Shown here: one piece after another, positions 1 through 6,911 of the stretch
How the letters are laid out: each line of letters opens with the position of its first letter
How positions within the stretch are numbered: the stretch's first letter is position 1
Virus record (IMG/VR): IMGVR_UViG_3300030118_000594
Location: 1 to 25,818 of that record
Reading direction: 5' to 3' (one strand)
Length of the DNA: 25,818 nt
From: a virus
Notes under the pieces: model-generated
Database searches by the model: none
The model's input: the letters and a program-made list of their open reading frames with translations, nothing else
Told to the model about the DNA's origin: nothing
Translations under genes and position numbers: made by a program

Positions 1-330
1 GACCCCCAGAAAATATCACACCAACAAGAAGAATTAGGGATGATATTTGCGGATTTAGATACCGCTTGTGAACTTATGAAAAAAGAAGAAAAAATGATAA
101 TAGCGGAACTAACGCTTCAATTTTCACGGCAAAAAATGTATAAGAATATGAAAGAGTTAGATGGTTTAATTTATAACCACGACAAGTTTAGGGATTTCAC
201 TAATAGATATAGTGAAACCTTAAAGAAAAGGAATAGAGCCAAAATAAGGTTCGAATCCTTTAAAGCGTTTAGAGATGACCTAAGAACTAAGGTGGTCAAT
301 GAACGAGAACTGGCGAAACACAACTTATAG
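1..330 (+). CDS. Hypothetical helical phage protein, 5' end outside the window
   Basis: The reading frame is open to the left edge with no stop, and the first ATG (40) has no convincing ribosome binding site, so the gene probably begins upstream. About 109 codons are visible. The product is highly charged (many K, E, R) with no cysteines and looks wholly alpha-helical, with a likely coiled coil over its second half, where R/K and E alternate. Short helical proteins with this layout often sit just upstream of phage recombination nucleases, and an exonuclease gene lies 470 bp downstream. No catalytic motif is visible. A role in recombination or single-strand DNA handling is only suggested by position. 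It ends 13 bp before the next start. Confidence 0.7.
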   Translation, partial: DPQKISHQQEELGMIFADLDTACELMKKEEKMIIAELTLQFSRQKMYKNMKELDGLIYNHDKFRDFTNRYSETLKKRNRAKIRFESFKAFRDDLRTKVVNERELAKHNL

Positions 331-343
331 AAAGGAGTTTGAA

Positions 344-559
344 ATGCCAAAATCACAAAAGGAAAATATCCTAGAGTACCTTCAAATAGGTAACAAAATA
401 ACCCCATTGGAAGCTTTATATCAATTTGGTTCTTTTAGATTAAGTGCCATCATCTTTGAATTAAGGCAAGAGGGTTACAACATAATCACTCACAATAAAA
501 CTGTGGATGGAAAAACCTTTGCGGAATATGAACTTTTGAAGGGTACAAATAATGGTTGA
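344..559 (+). CDS. Small winged helix-turn-helix protein (HTH_39-like)
   Basis: This 71-aa protein is one compact winged-helix domain. The segment ITPLEALYQFGSFRLSAII (residues 19-37) followed by FELRQEGYNI has the features of the phage Helix-turn-helix family HTH_39: 'TPLEAL..FG..RL...I..LR..GY.I', then a short basic wing. The ATG at 344 is chosen because AAAGGAG (331-337) lies six bases upstream; a frame extension to an ATG at 299 would overlap the preceding gene and lacks such a site. Proteins of this type are short DNA-binding accessory proteins in phage early regions. Its target is unknown; it may regulate the early operon or assist the neighbouring nuclease. It overlaps the next gene by 8 bp. 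Confidence 0.8.
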   Translation: MPKSQKENILEYLQIGNKITPLEALYQFGSFRLSAIIFELRQEGYNIITHNKTVDGKTFAEYELLKGTNNG

Positions 560-800
560 TTATGATAATTCAAAAAGTTTCCTAGAGTGGGAAATGGACA
601 AAGCTATTGACCAAAAAAAAGAACACGCTTTAGCCAAACATTCAAGTGAAATAAGGGTAATGGATAGGCTTATAAATGCTATTGATGAGTATTTAATTCG
701 ATTTGGCAGGGAAAGTAATGTGCATGACCAATGCTTTGAGTTGAAAAAACAAATTGAAGAAAACAAAAAGCACACTCAAGAATACATGGATAAGATATGA
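552..800 (+). CDS. Hypothetical charged helical protein
   Basis: This 82-aa protein is rich in K, E, D and H, with no membrane segment, no signal peptide and a single cysteine near residue 60. I do not recognise a family. Residues 15-80 look like two long amphipathic helices, suggesting a small oligomeric or partner-binding protein. The gene starts inside the end of the winged-helix gene (8-bp overlap) and its last 4 bp overlap the exonuclease start (ATGA), so it is translationally coupled on both sides and likely belongs to the same functional block. Confidence 0.7.
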   Translation: MVDYDNSKSFLEWEMDKAIDQKKEHALAKHSSEIRVMDRLINAIDEYLIRFGRESNVHDQCFELKKQIEENKKHTQEYMDKI

Positions 801-1573
801 GAGAGCATTTTGAAAAATTTGATTTGTTGCCTTTGTCCTTCAGCCACCTCAATGAGTTTGCTTTTTATCGTGAACGGTGGGCATTAAGACGAATATTCGG
901 GTACGAGTTTCCAACAAGTGCATCAGCCGTCAGAGGGCAGTCTGTGGAGAGTGGCATCAATATGTTTCTCAATGGAATACCTATAGAAGAAGCTGCAGAA
1001 AAGATGATTGCTGAATTTGATGCAAACTGTTCAAGAATAAATGACCCTAAAGTAGAGGATGAACGAAATAACTTAGTGCCACTCTTAAATCTAGGTACTA
1101 AGGAGTTTCAGAAGTATGCTTACTCATGGAATCTATTGACCTATCAAAAAAAGGTTGAATTAGAAATAGATACCATACCTTTTGTGGGATACACCGATTT
1201 TCATTTTGAGGACAAAAAGACAAAAGAGGATTTTTATATAGACTTGAAAACGTCTAAAAGCCTACCACAAAGGATTAGTATTTCACATTCTATGCAACAA
1301 TCCATATATCAGTCAGCGACAAATGCCAAGCAAATCTTGTGGTATCTGAAGAACCCTACCAAAACAAAGGATGCTGAATTTATTGCTATGTCGTTAGATG
1401 ATTACGCACAGCCTATGCGGATATGTAAGCACATTCTAAAGGTCATGGGTAATTACCTAAAAACTGTTGATAACCCAGATGACGTTAGAAACTCTTTAGT
1501 GCCGAATCCTGACAACTGGATATGGAAAGAACCTACTGTTTTCCAAGCTAGAAAGGACGTTTGGGGATATTAA
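797..1573 (+). CDS. PD-(D/E)XK exonuclease, RecB/Cas4-like
   Basis: This 258-aa protein shows the full motif order of the RecB/Cas4/AddB-type nuclease fold (PDDEXK_1). An N-terminal LSFSHLNEFAFYRERWALRR (residues 13-32) matches the 'S.S.L..f..Cp..f' entry motif. RGQSVESG (46-53) supplies the acidic residue E51 in place of the more usual His. GYTDF (131-135) supplies the metal ligand D134, and IDLKTSK (148-154) gives D149 and K151. QQSIY (167-171) is the Q..xxY motif. Such phage enzymes resect double-stranded ends for recombination or degrade host DNA. No cysteines are placed as a Cas4 iron-sulphur cluster would need, so it is not Cas4 itself. The gene is ATGA-coupled to the preceding one and is followed by a hairpin. 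Confidence 0.87.
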   Translation: MREHFEKFDLLPLSFSHLNEFAFYRERWALRRIFGYEFPTSASAVRGQSVESGINMFLNGIPIEEAAEKMIAEFDANCSRINDPKVEDERNNLVPLLNLGTKEFQKYAYSWNLLTYQKKVELEIDTIPFVGYTDFHFEDKKTKEDFYIDLKTSKSLPQRISISHSMQQSIYQSATNAKQILWYLKNPTKTKDAEFIAMSLDDYAQPMRICKHILKVMGNYLKTVDNPDDVRNSLVPNPDNWIWKEPTVFQARKDVWGY

Positions 1574-1580
1574 ACCAAAA

Positions 1581-1610
1581 AACCCCTTTAGGTTTTCATC
1601 TAGAGGGGTT
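1581..1610. terminator. Hairpin after the exonuclease gene; T-tract only on the minus strand
   Basis: AACCCCTTTA (1581-1590) pairs with TAGAGGGGTT (1601-1610) as a 10-bp stem with one G-T wobble and a 10-nt loop. On the + strand it is followed by ACAATAAACT, with no T-run, so it is not a classic intrinsic terminator for the upstream genes. Read on the minus strand, the stem is followed by six T's, which is the proper arrangement, yet no minus-strand gene is seen nearby. It may be a minus-strand terminator blocking antisense transcription, or an RNA stability or processing hairpin between two + strand operon segments. Confidence 0.5.
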
Positions 1611-1639
1611 ACAATAAACTAAGATTGGAGTTCGAAAAA

Positions 1640-2506
1640 ATGATTATTCACGAAAATTCAAAACCAACGCAGAAAATGAAAGCGTGGTATCTATTCACAG
1701 AAGACTTTATCGCAGGTACGCAACATCTTTCAGCACAATCACTAGGCATATATATAAGGCTATTATGTTTTAACTGGAACAAGCGTTGTGCAGGTATACC
1801 AAAAGATAAGGAAACACAGTACAGAATTGCCAGTTGTTTCACTAATTCTGAATGTAGTAGCTGTGATAACGTCATAAAAGAATTTTTTGTTCTTGTTAAT
1901 GACCACTATCAAAATGAAAGACAACTACAGGAATATCTTTATATTTCAAGGAGAATGGAAGCATCTAAGGAAAATGGAAAGCTTGGTGGTAGACCAAAAA
2001 AACCTAGCACAGAACCTAAAGGTAACCTAGATAAAACCCCCCTACCCCTAACCCCTACCCCTAGTCCTAAACAAACCAAAGTAAGTTATGCACCCTTATT
2101 TTTGAAATTTTGGGAAAAGGTAGCGAATAAAGTATCCAAAGGTACAGCCGAAAAGAACTACATGAAGCTAGAAGACGAATGGATAGAAAAGCCAGAAGAA
2201 CTAGCAGAAATGTATAATAAGTACTACAAATCTGTAGAGGACAAAAAGTTTGCTAAACAACCTGCATATTGGCTTTCAGCGAAAAAGTATGAAGATGAAA
2301 AACCCAAAGCACCCAGTACAGAAAAGGTTGATTTGTATGCTTTAAGACTCAAAGACTACAAAAAGGTCGTAGAAGAAAAAAGGTCTAGGAATTATGTTTC
2401 TCAACAAGCTTTACAACATATTGAAGAAGTGCAGAGAGCTATAAAAGATGGTGAGTTTTCTAAAGAACAAGCCGAAACATATTTAGATTTAAGAGGGTGG
2501 TTATAG
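1640..2506 (+). CDS. DUF1376/YdaU-like phage replication protein
   Basis: The N-terminal 110 residues match the DUF1376 (YdaU) pattern: KAWYLFTEDFIAGTQHLSA, then IYIRLLCFNWN, IPKD and a basic segment NGKLGGRPKK (about residues 112-121). Proteins of this class sit where phage replication initiators (lambda O-like) sit. The middle is a proline-rich linker (about 132-144) coded by an unusual C-run repeat. The C-terminal 140 residues (FWEKVANKVSKGTAEKNYMKL..WI, PAYWLSAKKYEDE) resemble the C-terminal part of phage replication proteins. ATG 1640 is preferred over TTG 1625 because GGAG at 1627-1630 lies nine bases before 1640 and would be inside a longer form. The gene opens a new transcript segment after the hairpin. 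Confidence 0.72.
   Translation: MIIHENSKPTQKMKAWYLFTEDFIAGTQHLSAQSLGIYIRLLCFNWNKRCAGIPKDKETQYRIASCFTNSECSSCDNVIKEFFVLVNDHYQNERQLQEYLYISRRMEASKENGKLGGRPKKPSTEPKGNLDKTPLPLTPTPSPKQTKVSYAPLFLKFWEKVANKVSKGTAEKNYMKLEDEWIEKPEELAEMYNKYYKSVEDKKFAKQPAYWLSAKKYEDEKPKAPSTEKVDLYALRLKDYKKVVEEKRSRNYVSQQALQHIEEVQRAIKDGEFSKEQAETYLDLRGWL
2037..2061. repeat. Four C-runs with 2-3 nt spacers (G-quadruplex motif on the minus strand)
   Basis: C-runs at 2037-2042, 2045-2048, 2052-2055 and 2058-2061 are separated by TA, TAA and TA. The minus strand therefore carries four runs of at least four G's with loops of 2, 3 and 2 nt, which meets the usual G-quadruplex rule. The + strand could form an i-motif. It lies in the coding sequence of the replication protein and encodes its Pro/Leu/Thr linker, using CCC codons otherwise rare in this A+T-rich window. 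Confidence 0.85.
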
Positions 2507-2706
2507 TGCTTGAGATTATAACCTTTACAATGTATCTCATCACTATCACAGATATAGAAACGGCTAATGTGGAAGTTCACCGCCTTGTATTTGACAATCA
2601 TACTGAATGTATAGCGTTAGCCACAGCCATCAACCAAGTTCGTGACCCTATTTCTACAAAAAAGAATTGTAGAAGGGTCATCAACTATTATTGGGATTTG
2701 CCATGA
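2506..2706 (+). CDS. Small protein with N-terminal hydrophobic segment and two cysteines
   Basis: GTG at 2506 overlaps the upstream TAG by one base and has a GAGGG sequence (2493-2497) about eight bases before it. The alternative ATG at 2530 has no binding site. The 66-aa product begins with a short hydrophobic run (residues 2-15, ITFTMYLITIT) that could be a weak signal or anchor. It continues with a C-x3-A-x2-I-N motif and a second cysteine 20 residues after the first, followed by basic residues. The small protein at 23260 has the same layout. I do not recognise a named family. It is coupled by ATGA to the methyltransferase gene. Confidence 0.6.
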   Translation: MLEIITFTMYLITITDIETANVEVHRLVFDNHTECIALATAINQVRDPISTKKNCRRVINYYWDLP

Positions 2707-3242
2707 GTAAAGCACAAAAGATAATAGGCTTTGGTGACAATAGGGAAAAAAATGATTTCTATGCAACACCAGAAGAGTCAACAGAAAGCCTGTTGAGGGT
2801 TGCAAGTTTCAGAGGTGATATCTATGAACCCTGTTGTGGGCAAGGGCATATATCCAAAGTTCTTATAAAACATGGCTTCAATGTGTTTTCTAGTGACTTG
2901 GTAGATAGAGGATATGGAACACCACGCATAGACTTTCTCATGGAAACCCAGGAGCACGACAACATTATTACAAACCCACCATTTAAGAACGCATTAGAGT
3001 TTGCTGAAAAGGCTGTAGAACTAGCTAGATATAAAGTGGCTTTACTTCTCAAACTAAGCTTTCTGGAAGGTGTAGCAAGGCGAGATTTCTTCAAGAGTTA
3101 CCCACCAGAAAAAGTATGGGTATTTAGTCAAAGACAGGCACTAATGAAGAATGGCCAAGCTTATAGTGGTGGTATGTTAGCACTAGCATGGTTCATTTGG
3201 TCAAAAGGTAATATTGAATCACCAACAATAGGATGGATATAA
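2703..3242 (+). CDS. Small DNA methyltransferase (N6-adenine or N4-cytosine type)
   Basis: This 179-aa Rossmann methyltransferase has the AdoMet-binding motif EPCCGQG (residues 42-48), an acidic residue D65 at the end of the second strand, and the catalytic NPPF (91-94) typical of amino-methylating DNA enzymes. DFYATPEE (18-25) upstream resembles the motif that holds the cofactor. It lacks any room for a separate target-recognition domain, so specificity must be built into the small core or be relaxed. ATG 2703 overlaps the preceding stop (ATGA); an in-frame TTG at 2691 is less likely. With no restriction enzyme beside it, it is probably an orphan phage enzyme, perhaps protecting phage DNA from host restriction. 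Confidence 0.85.
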   Translation: MSKAQKIIGFGDNREKNDFYATPEESTESLLRVASFRGDIYEPCCGQGHISKVLIKHGFNVFSSDLVDRGYGTPRIDFLMETQEHDNIITNPPFKNALEFAEKAVELARYKVALLLKLSFLEGVARRDFFKSYPPEKVWVFSQRQALMKNGQAYSGGMLALAWFIWSKGNIESPTIGWI

Positions 3243-3391
3243 TGGATAAAGATTTCGAAAAAATATTTGCACTCAAGCCTATAGTTCCAGACACAGGACA
3301 AAGGAATACAAGAGTGTTTAAAAAGAAAACAGTAGAGATAATGAAAAAACTTGCCAACAAACAAAGAAAAGAAAATAAGAAAAAACTTTGA
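3242..3391 (+). CDS. Short basic hypothetical protein
   Basis: ATG 3242 shares its A with the methyltransferase stop (TAATG). The 49-aa product is rich in lysine, especially in its last 15 residues (KKLANKQRKENKKKL), with no cysteine and no membrane segment. It is the last gene before a 105-bp gap that separates the early block from the packaging block. I do not recognise it. Translation coupling and an intact frame are the only evidence that it is real. Confidence 0.55.
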   Translation: MDKDFEKIFALKPIVPDTGQRNTRVFKKKTVEIMKKLANKQRKENKKKL

Positions 3392-3496
3392 AAATTTATT
3401 ATTTATTGATAAATATTTGAAGTGGCATGGAGTGGGTATAACTAGAGGGTTATTATCTTTGTGCCACACCAGACCTAACTATGGGGTATAAATAGG
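3392..3496 (+). promoter_or_regulatory. Gap between early block and terminase; possible late promoter region
   Basis: This is the longest stretch without a gene in the window. It starts very A+T-rich (3392-3420). A small inverted repeat, ATAAC (3438-3442) with GTTAT (3449-3453), has a 6-nt loop. A wider one, GTGGCA (3422-3427) with TGCCAC (3462-3467), encloses it. Together they could form a stacked hairpin upstream of the terminase genes. TATAAC (3437-3442) and TATAAA (3487-3492) are possible -10 elements, but no well-spaced -35 box is seen. Its position makes it the natural place for control of the head genes. The site itself is not proven. Confidence 0.3.
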
Positions 3497-3802
3497 ATGG
3501 CTAGACCAAAGAAGTACAACATAGATACAAAACAACTACAAAAACTTGCATCATTCGGTTGTACTAATATAGAAATGGCTGATTTCTTTGGCTGTTCACC
3601 AGACCTTCTTGAAAAGAGTTATTCGGAATTTCTGACAAAAGGGCGTTCAGAAATGAAAATGCGTCTTAGGCAACTACAATGGAAGTCAGCGGAAAAGGGT
3701 AATGTGACCATGCAAATATTTTTAGGTAAGAATATTTTAGGTCAGCAAGACAAGATAGAACAAAGTGAATTAGATGAACCGCTAGTGTGGTCGGCTGATT
3801 AA
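3497..3802 (+). CDS. terS: Terminase small subunit
   Basis: This 101-aa protein starts with MARPKKYNID, then has a helix-turn-helix of the type seen in phage small terminases (LQKLASFGCTNIEMADFFGCSPDLLEK, about residues 14-40). A helical middle (RSEMKMRLRQLQWKSAEKG) and MQIFLGKNILGQQDK (76-90) follow, with the 'ml.wlgKn.LGw.D' pattern of the family. It recognises the phage packaging site and presents DNA to the large subunit as an oligomeric ring. It overlaps terL by one base (TAATG), and its length is typical. Confidence 0.88.
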   Translation: MARPKKYNIDTKQLQKLASFGCTNIEMADFFGCSPDLLEKSYSEFLTKGRSEMKMRLRQLQWKSAEKGNVTMQIFLGKNILGQQDKIEQSELDEPLVWSAD

Positions 3803-5019
3803 TGCCACTAACATCACCACAAAAGAAAGTAATTAAAGATGACTCACGATTTAGAGTGCTTATTACAGGGCGTAGGTTCGGTAAAACATATTTAGCTATA
3901 AATGAGTTAGCTAAGTTTGCAAGTCAGCCTAATAAAAAGGTTTGGTATGTTGCACCAAGTTACAGACAGGCAAAGGCTATCTGTTGGGGTGTTCTCAAGG
4001 AAAAGATGTTACAACACAAGTGGGTAAAGAGCATCAACCATAGCGATTTAACTATTACACTCAAGAATAACAGCCAGATAACACTAAGGGGAAGCGATAA
4101 CGAAAATTCACTAAGAGGCGTAGGTCTTCATTTCCTTGTGATGGACGAGTTTGCAGATACAAGCAAAGAAACATGGTATGAGGTGCTTAGACCTACATTG
4201 TCAGACACAAAAGGTTATGCGTTATTCTGTGGTAGTCCTAGAGGGTTCGGGAACTGGTCTTATGAGTTATACAAGATGGGCGAAACTAATAAGGACTGGA
4301 AAAGCTTTCAATATACTACACTGGAGGGCGAACAAGTAAGTGAAGACGAGATTGAACAAGCAAAGCAAGACTTAGACCTTAGAACATTTCAACAAGAATA
4401 CGAAGCAACATTCGTCAACTATTCTGGAATGATTTATTACAACTTCAGTAGAGATAAAAACATAGTAGAGCAGCACAAGAAGAATAGTGGCATATTACAC
4501 ATAGGTTTAGACTTCAACGTAGACCCTATGAGTGCTGTTGTCTGTGTTATAGAAAATGATAGAATTTATGTGATAGATGAGATACAAATATATAGCAGTA
4601 ATACGAATGAAATGTGTGATGAAATCAAAACCAGATACAAAGGGAAGCAAATAGTGGTTTATCCAGACCCCAGTGCTAGACAAAGAAAAACAAGTGCAGG
4701 TGGAATAACCGATTTAGCTATATTGAAAAATAATGGTTTTGATGTAAGATGTAAGAATACAGCACCTTTAGTAAGGGATAGGATAAACGCAGTAAATAGC
4801 AAGTTAAAGAACGTAAATGGTAAAAGTAGTTTATTTATTGTTAAGTCCTGTAAAAATGCGATCAAAAGCATAGAACGACAGATTTACAAGGAAGGTACGC
4901 ATATTCCAGACAAAGATAGTGGATATGACCATATGAATGATGCTCTAGGGTACTTAGTAGAGTATAATTTTCCACTAAAAAGGAATTTTGCACCAAGCCA
5001 TCCTAAAAGGTGGAGTTAA
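3802..5019 (+). CDS. terL: Terminase large subunit (ATPase and nuclease)
   Basis: This 405-aa packaging motor has both domains intact. The ATPase part has Walker A GRRFGKT (residues 23-29), Walker B FLVMDEF with D115 and E116, and the coupling motif GSPRG near residue 145. The RNase H-like nuclease has GLDFNVDP with D237, YPDPSAR with D289, and DHMNDALGY with D376 and D380. It docks on the portal, pumps DNA into the prohead using ATP and cuts the concatemer. The length is usual for compact marine-phage terminases. It sits between terS and portal with single-base overlaps on both sides. Confidence 0.97.
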   Translation: MPLTSPQKKVIKDDSRFRVLITGRRFGKTYLAINELAKFASQPNKKVWYVAPSYRQAKAICWGVLKEKMLQHKWVKSINHSDLTITLKNNSQITLRGSDNENSLRGVGLHFLVMDEFADTSKETWYEVLRPTLSDTKGYALFCGSPRGFGNWSYELYKMGETNKDWKSFQYTTLEGEQVSEDEIEQAKQDLDLRTFQQEYEATFVNYSGMIYYNFSRDKNIVEQHKKNSGILHIGLDFNVDPMSAVVCVIENDRIYVIDEIQIYSSNTNEMCDEIKTRYKGKQIVVYPDPSARQRKTSAGGITDLAILKNNGFDVRCKNTAPLVRDRINAVNSKLKNVNGKSSLFIVKSCKNAIKSIERQIYKEGTHIPDKDSGYDHMNDALGYLVEYNFPLKRNFAPSHPKRWS

Positions 5020-6434
5020 TGGATAGAGAAACACTTACAAGCAAACACGACTTATGGAACGCTAATATTTCTAATTGGGAGTTCTATATCCGCAGTTATT
5101 TAGGTGGCAACGATTACAAAAATGGCTATTACTTGCACCGATATGTTTTAGAGTCACCAGAAGAATATGACGCAAGAATAAGACACACACCAGTAGACAA
5201 CCATTGTAAGAATGTCGTTCAGATATACACAAGCTTTTTATGGCGTGTTCCCCCAACAAGGGATTATGGGTCGTTAGATGGTGACGAACAATTAAGGTCA
5301 TTTCTCATGGACGCTGACTTAGATGGTCGCTCATTCAACACAGTTATGCGTGAAGTGCAAATGAACGCTAGTATTTATGGAAACTGTTGGGTGATAGTCG
5401 ATAAGCCACAGTCAAACGCCAATACAAGAGCAGAAGAACTAGCACAGGATATCAGACCTTATATCAGTATCTACACCCCAGAAAATGTTGTGAACTGGAA
5501 TTACAGGCGTTCAGCTAGTGGTAGGTTCTATCTTGATATGTTGATGGTAGTTGAGGATATAAACTCAGATAGGGCAATAATTAAAGTATTCACAGAAGAA
5601 ACAATAAGCACCTATGAAGTTGAAGAGTATCAAGAAGAATACACGGAAGGGGATGCAAAGCTATTAGAAGAAGTACTTAACCCATTAGGAAAGATACCTG
5701 CCGTCAATGTCTATAATCTAAGGGGTGCTAAAAGACCAATAGGCATAAGTGACCTTGCGGATGTAGCCTATTTGCAACAATCTATTTACAACGACTATTC
5801 AGAGAAAGAACAGTTAATCAGACTGGCTAACCACCCAAGTCTTGTGAAAACACCTAATGTAGAAGCTAGTGCAGGTGCAGGGTCTATAATAGAGATACCA
5901 GAAGACCTTGAAGCAAGTCTAAAGCCTTACATAATACAGCCAAGCGGTCAGAACCTAGATGGAATAATGAAGTGTATTCAAAACAAAGTAGACGCTATTG
6001 ACAGGATAACGCACATGGGTTCAGTAAGGGCAACAGGCACACAAATAGCTAGTGGTATAGCTCTGCAAACAGAATTTCAGTTATTGAACGCACGATTATC
6101 AGAAAAAGCAGATTATCTTGAAAATGCAGAAGAACAGATTTGGGGTTTGTTTGCTATGTGGCAAGATAAGCAGTTTGATGGTTCGGTAAACTACCCAGAT
6201 ACGTTTGATATCAGAGATTGGGCGAATGACCTTCAATATCTTCAGATGGCTAAAGCTAGTGGTATTAAGTCCGAAACATTTAACAAGGAACTAGATAAGC
6301 AGATAGCACAGGCAGTCATTGACGATAGCGAAATGATAAAATCTATAAATGAAGAAATAGACTCTGCTAGAACAGTTAGAGGGCAGTTCCAAACCACAGA
6401 AGTAGAAGGACAGACAGTTGAAGAAGAAGCGTAA
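5019..6434 (+). CDS. Portal protein
   Basis: This 471-aa protein follows terL, the usual place of the portal. Recognisable portal features are the N-terminal WEFYIRSYLGG..Y segment, the HCKNVVQIYTSFLWRVPP region (about residues 61-80), the NPLGKIPAVNVYN stretch (about 225-237) found in DUF4055-like portals, and the helical LADVAYLQQSIYNDYSEKEQLIRL. The acidic C-terminus (VEGQTVEEEA) is typical. Twelve copies would form the DNA channel at one capsid vertex. ATG 5019 overlaps the terL stop and has AAGG eight bases upstream. The final 17 bp overlap the next gene. Confidence 0.92.
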   Translation: MDRETLTSKHDLWNANISNWEFYIRSYLGGNDYKNGYYLHRYVLESPEEYDARIRHTPVDNHCKNVVQIYTSFLWRVPPTRDYGSLDGDEQLRSFLMDADLDGRSFNTVMREVQMNASIYGNCWVIVDKPQSNANTRAEELAQDIRPYISIYTPENVVNWNYRRSASGRFYLDMLMVVEDINSDRAIIKVFTEETISTYEVEEYQEEYTEGDAKLLEEVLNPLGKIPAVNVYNLRGAKRPIGISDLADVAYLQQSIYNDYSEKEQLIRLANHPSLVKTPNVEASAGAGSIIEIPEDLEASLKPYIIQPSGQNLDGIMKCIQNKVDAIDRITHMGSVRATGTQIASGIALQTEFQLLNARLSEKADYLENAEEQIWGLFAMWQDKQFDGSVNYPDTFDIRDWANDLQYLQMAKASGIKSETFNKELDKQIAQAVIDDSEMIKSINEEIDSARTVRGQFQTTEVEGQTVEEEA

Positions 6435-6606
6435 ACGTAGGCTAGTTCCCAAAGATAAAAGAACTGGTATTCCTAAAAAATATCTATCTGGTCTAAAAGG
6501 GGCAAAAAGAAGTGCTAGAGCAAGTTTATTAAAACAAGTAAGTGCCTTATACAAAGCAGGTGCAAGAATACCACGCTCATTACTTAGAAGAAGGAACAGG
6601 ACATAA
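6418..6606 (+). CDS. Very basic small protein 1 after the portal
   Basis: This 62-aa protein, about a third K plus R, begins at TTG 6418 with a strong site AGAAGGA (6404-6410) seven bases upstream; no ATG is available. Its core IPKKYLSGLKGAKRSARASLL resembles a group of short basic proteins found near head genes of T4-like cyanophages and in large DNA viruses (DUF5824-like, from memory). It has no cysteine and no membrane segment. The charge and the position between portal and minor head protein suggest DNA or nucleic-acid contact inside the head, which is an inference. It overlaps portal by 17 bp and the next gene by one base. Confidence 0.72.
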   Translation: MKKKRKRRLVPKDKRTGIPKKYLSGLKGAKRSARASLLKQVSALYKAGARIPRSLLRRRNRT

Positions 6607-6869
6607 TGGTGGTTAGAAGAAAACCTTTATCAGCAAAGACACTAGCAACATTAAGAGCAAAAGCAAAGAAATCTAAATTGTTTAGTCTTGGTGACCTCAA
6701 AGCTTCTTTTCGTAGGGGGCAAGGTGCATTTCTTTCCGCAGGGTCAAGGCCTAGAATGTCTATGAACCAATGGGCAATGGCTAGAGTCAACAAGCTAATA
6801 AGCAGGGGTCGGTCTGGTACATTCGACAAAGATATTATCAAAAGAGCAACAAAAAGAAAAAAGAAATAG
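6606..6869 (+). CDS. Very basic small protein 2, W-A-ARVN type
   Basis: This 87-aa protein is rich in K, R and S. The segment LGDLKASFRRGQGAFLSAGSRPRMSMNQWAMARVNKLISRG (about residues 28-68) follows the pattern 'L..v..RG..A...GHRP..s..QWamaRVN.fi.gG', known in small proteins beside head genes of many marine phages. Unlike that pattern it has S-R-P where G-H-R-P is usual. Its function is unknown; a capsid-internal or DNA-binding role is guessed from charge and position. ATG 6606 overlaps the upstream stop by one base. A 42-bp gap with the ATCCCAGGG motif follows. Confidence 0.72.
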   Translation: MVVRRKPLSAKTLATLRAKAKKSKLFSLGDLKASFRRGQGAFLSAGSRPRMSMNQWAMARVNKLISRGRSGTFDKDIIKRATKRKKK

Positions 6870-6874
6870 CTGCA

Positions 6875-6883
6875 ATCCCAGGG
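6875..6883 (+). promoter_or_regulatory. Partial copy of the ATCCCAGG element before the third basic gene
   Basis: The 42-bp gap between 6869 and 6912 contains ATCCCAGGG, the same 3' end as the two long direct repeats at 15095 and 24767. Downstream, AATAAAATC (6892-6900) also matches part of the 15095 copy. The TTGATTTTA half is absent. The start at 6912 has its own AAGGA site (6901-6905), so the motif is not needed as a ribosome site here. It may be chance or a degenerate regulatory element. Confidence 0.3.
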
Positions 6884-6911
6884 AAAAAGGCAATAAAATC
6901 AAGGACTTAGC

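Noticed and set aside
797-1573. Cas4 of a CRISPR system
   Set aside because: No iron-sulphur cysteine set, no cas genes and no array; a phage RecB-like exonuclease explains it.
1625-1639. Earlier TTG start for the replication protein
   Set aside because: GGAG within that extension is well placed to serve ATG 1640.
3161-3469. 102-codon minus-strand frame spanning the early/late gap
   Set aside because: Overlaps the methyltransferase and 49-aa genes, has no ribosome site and an implausible Phe/Leu-rich product.
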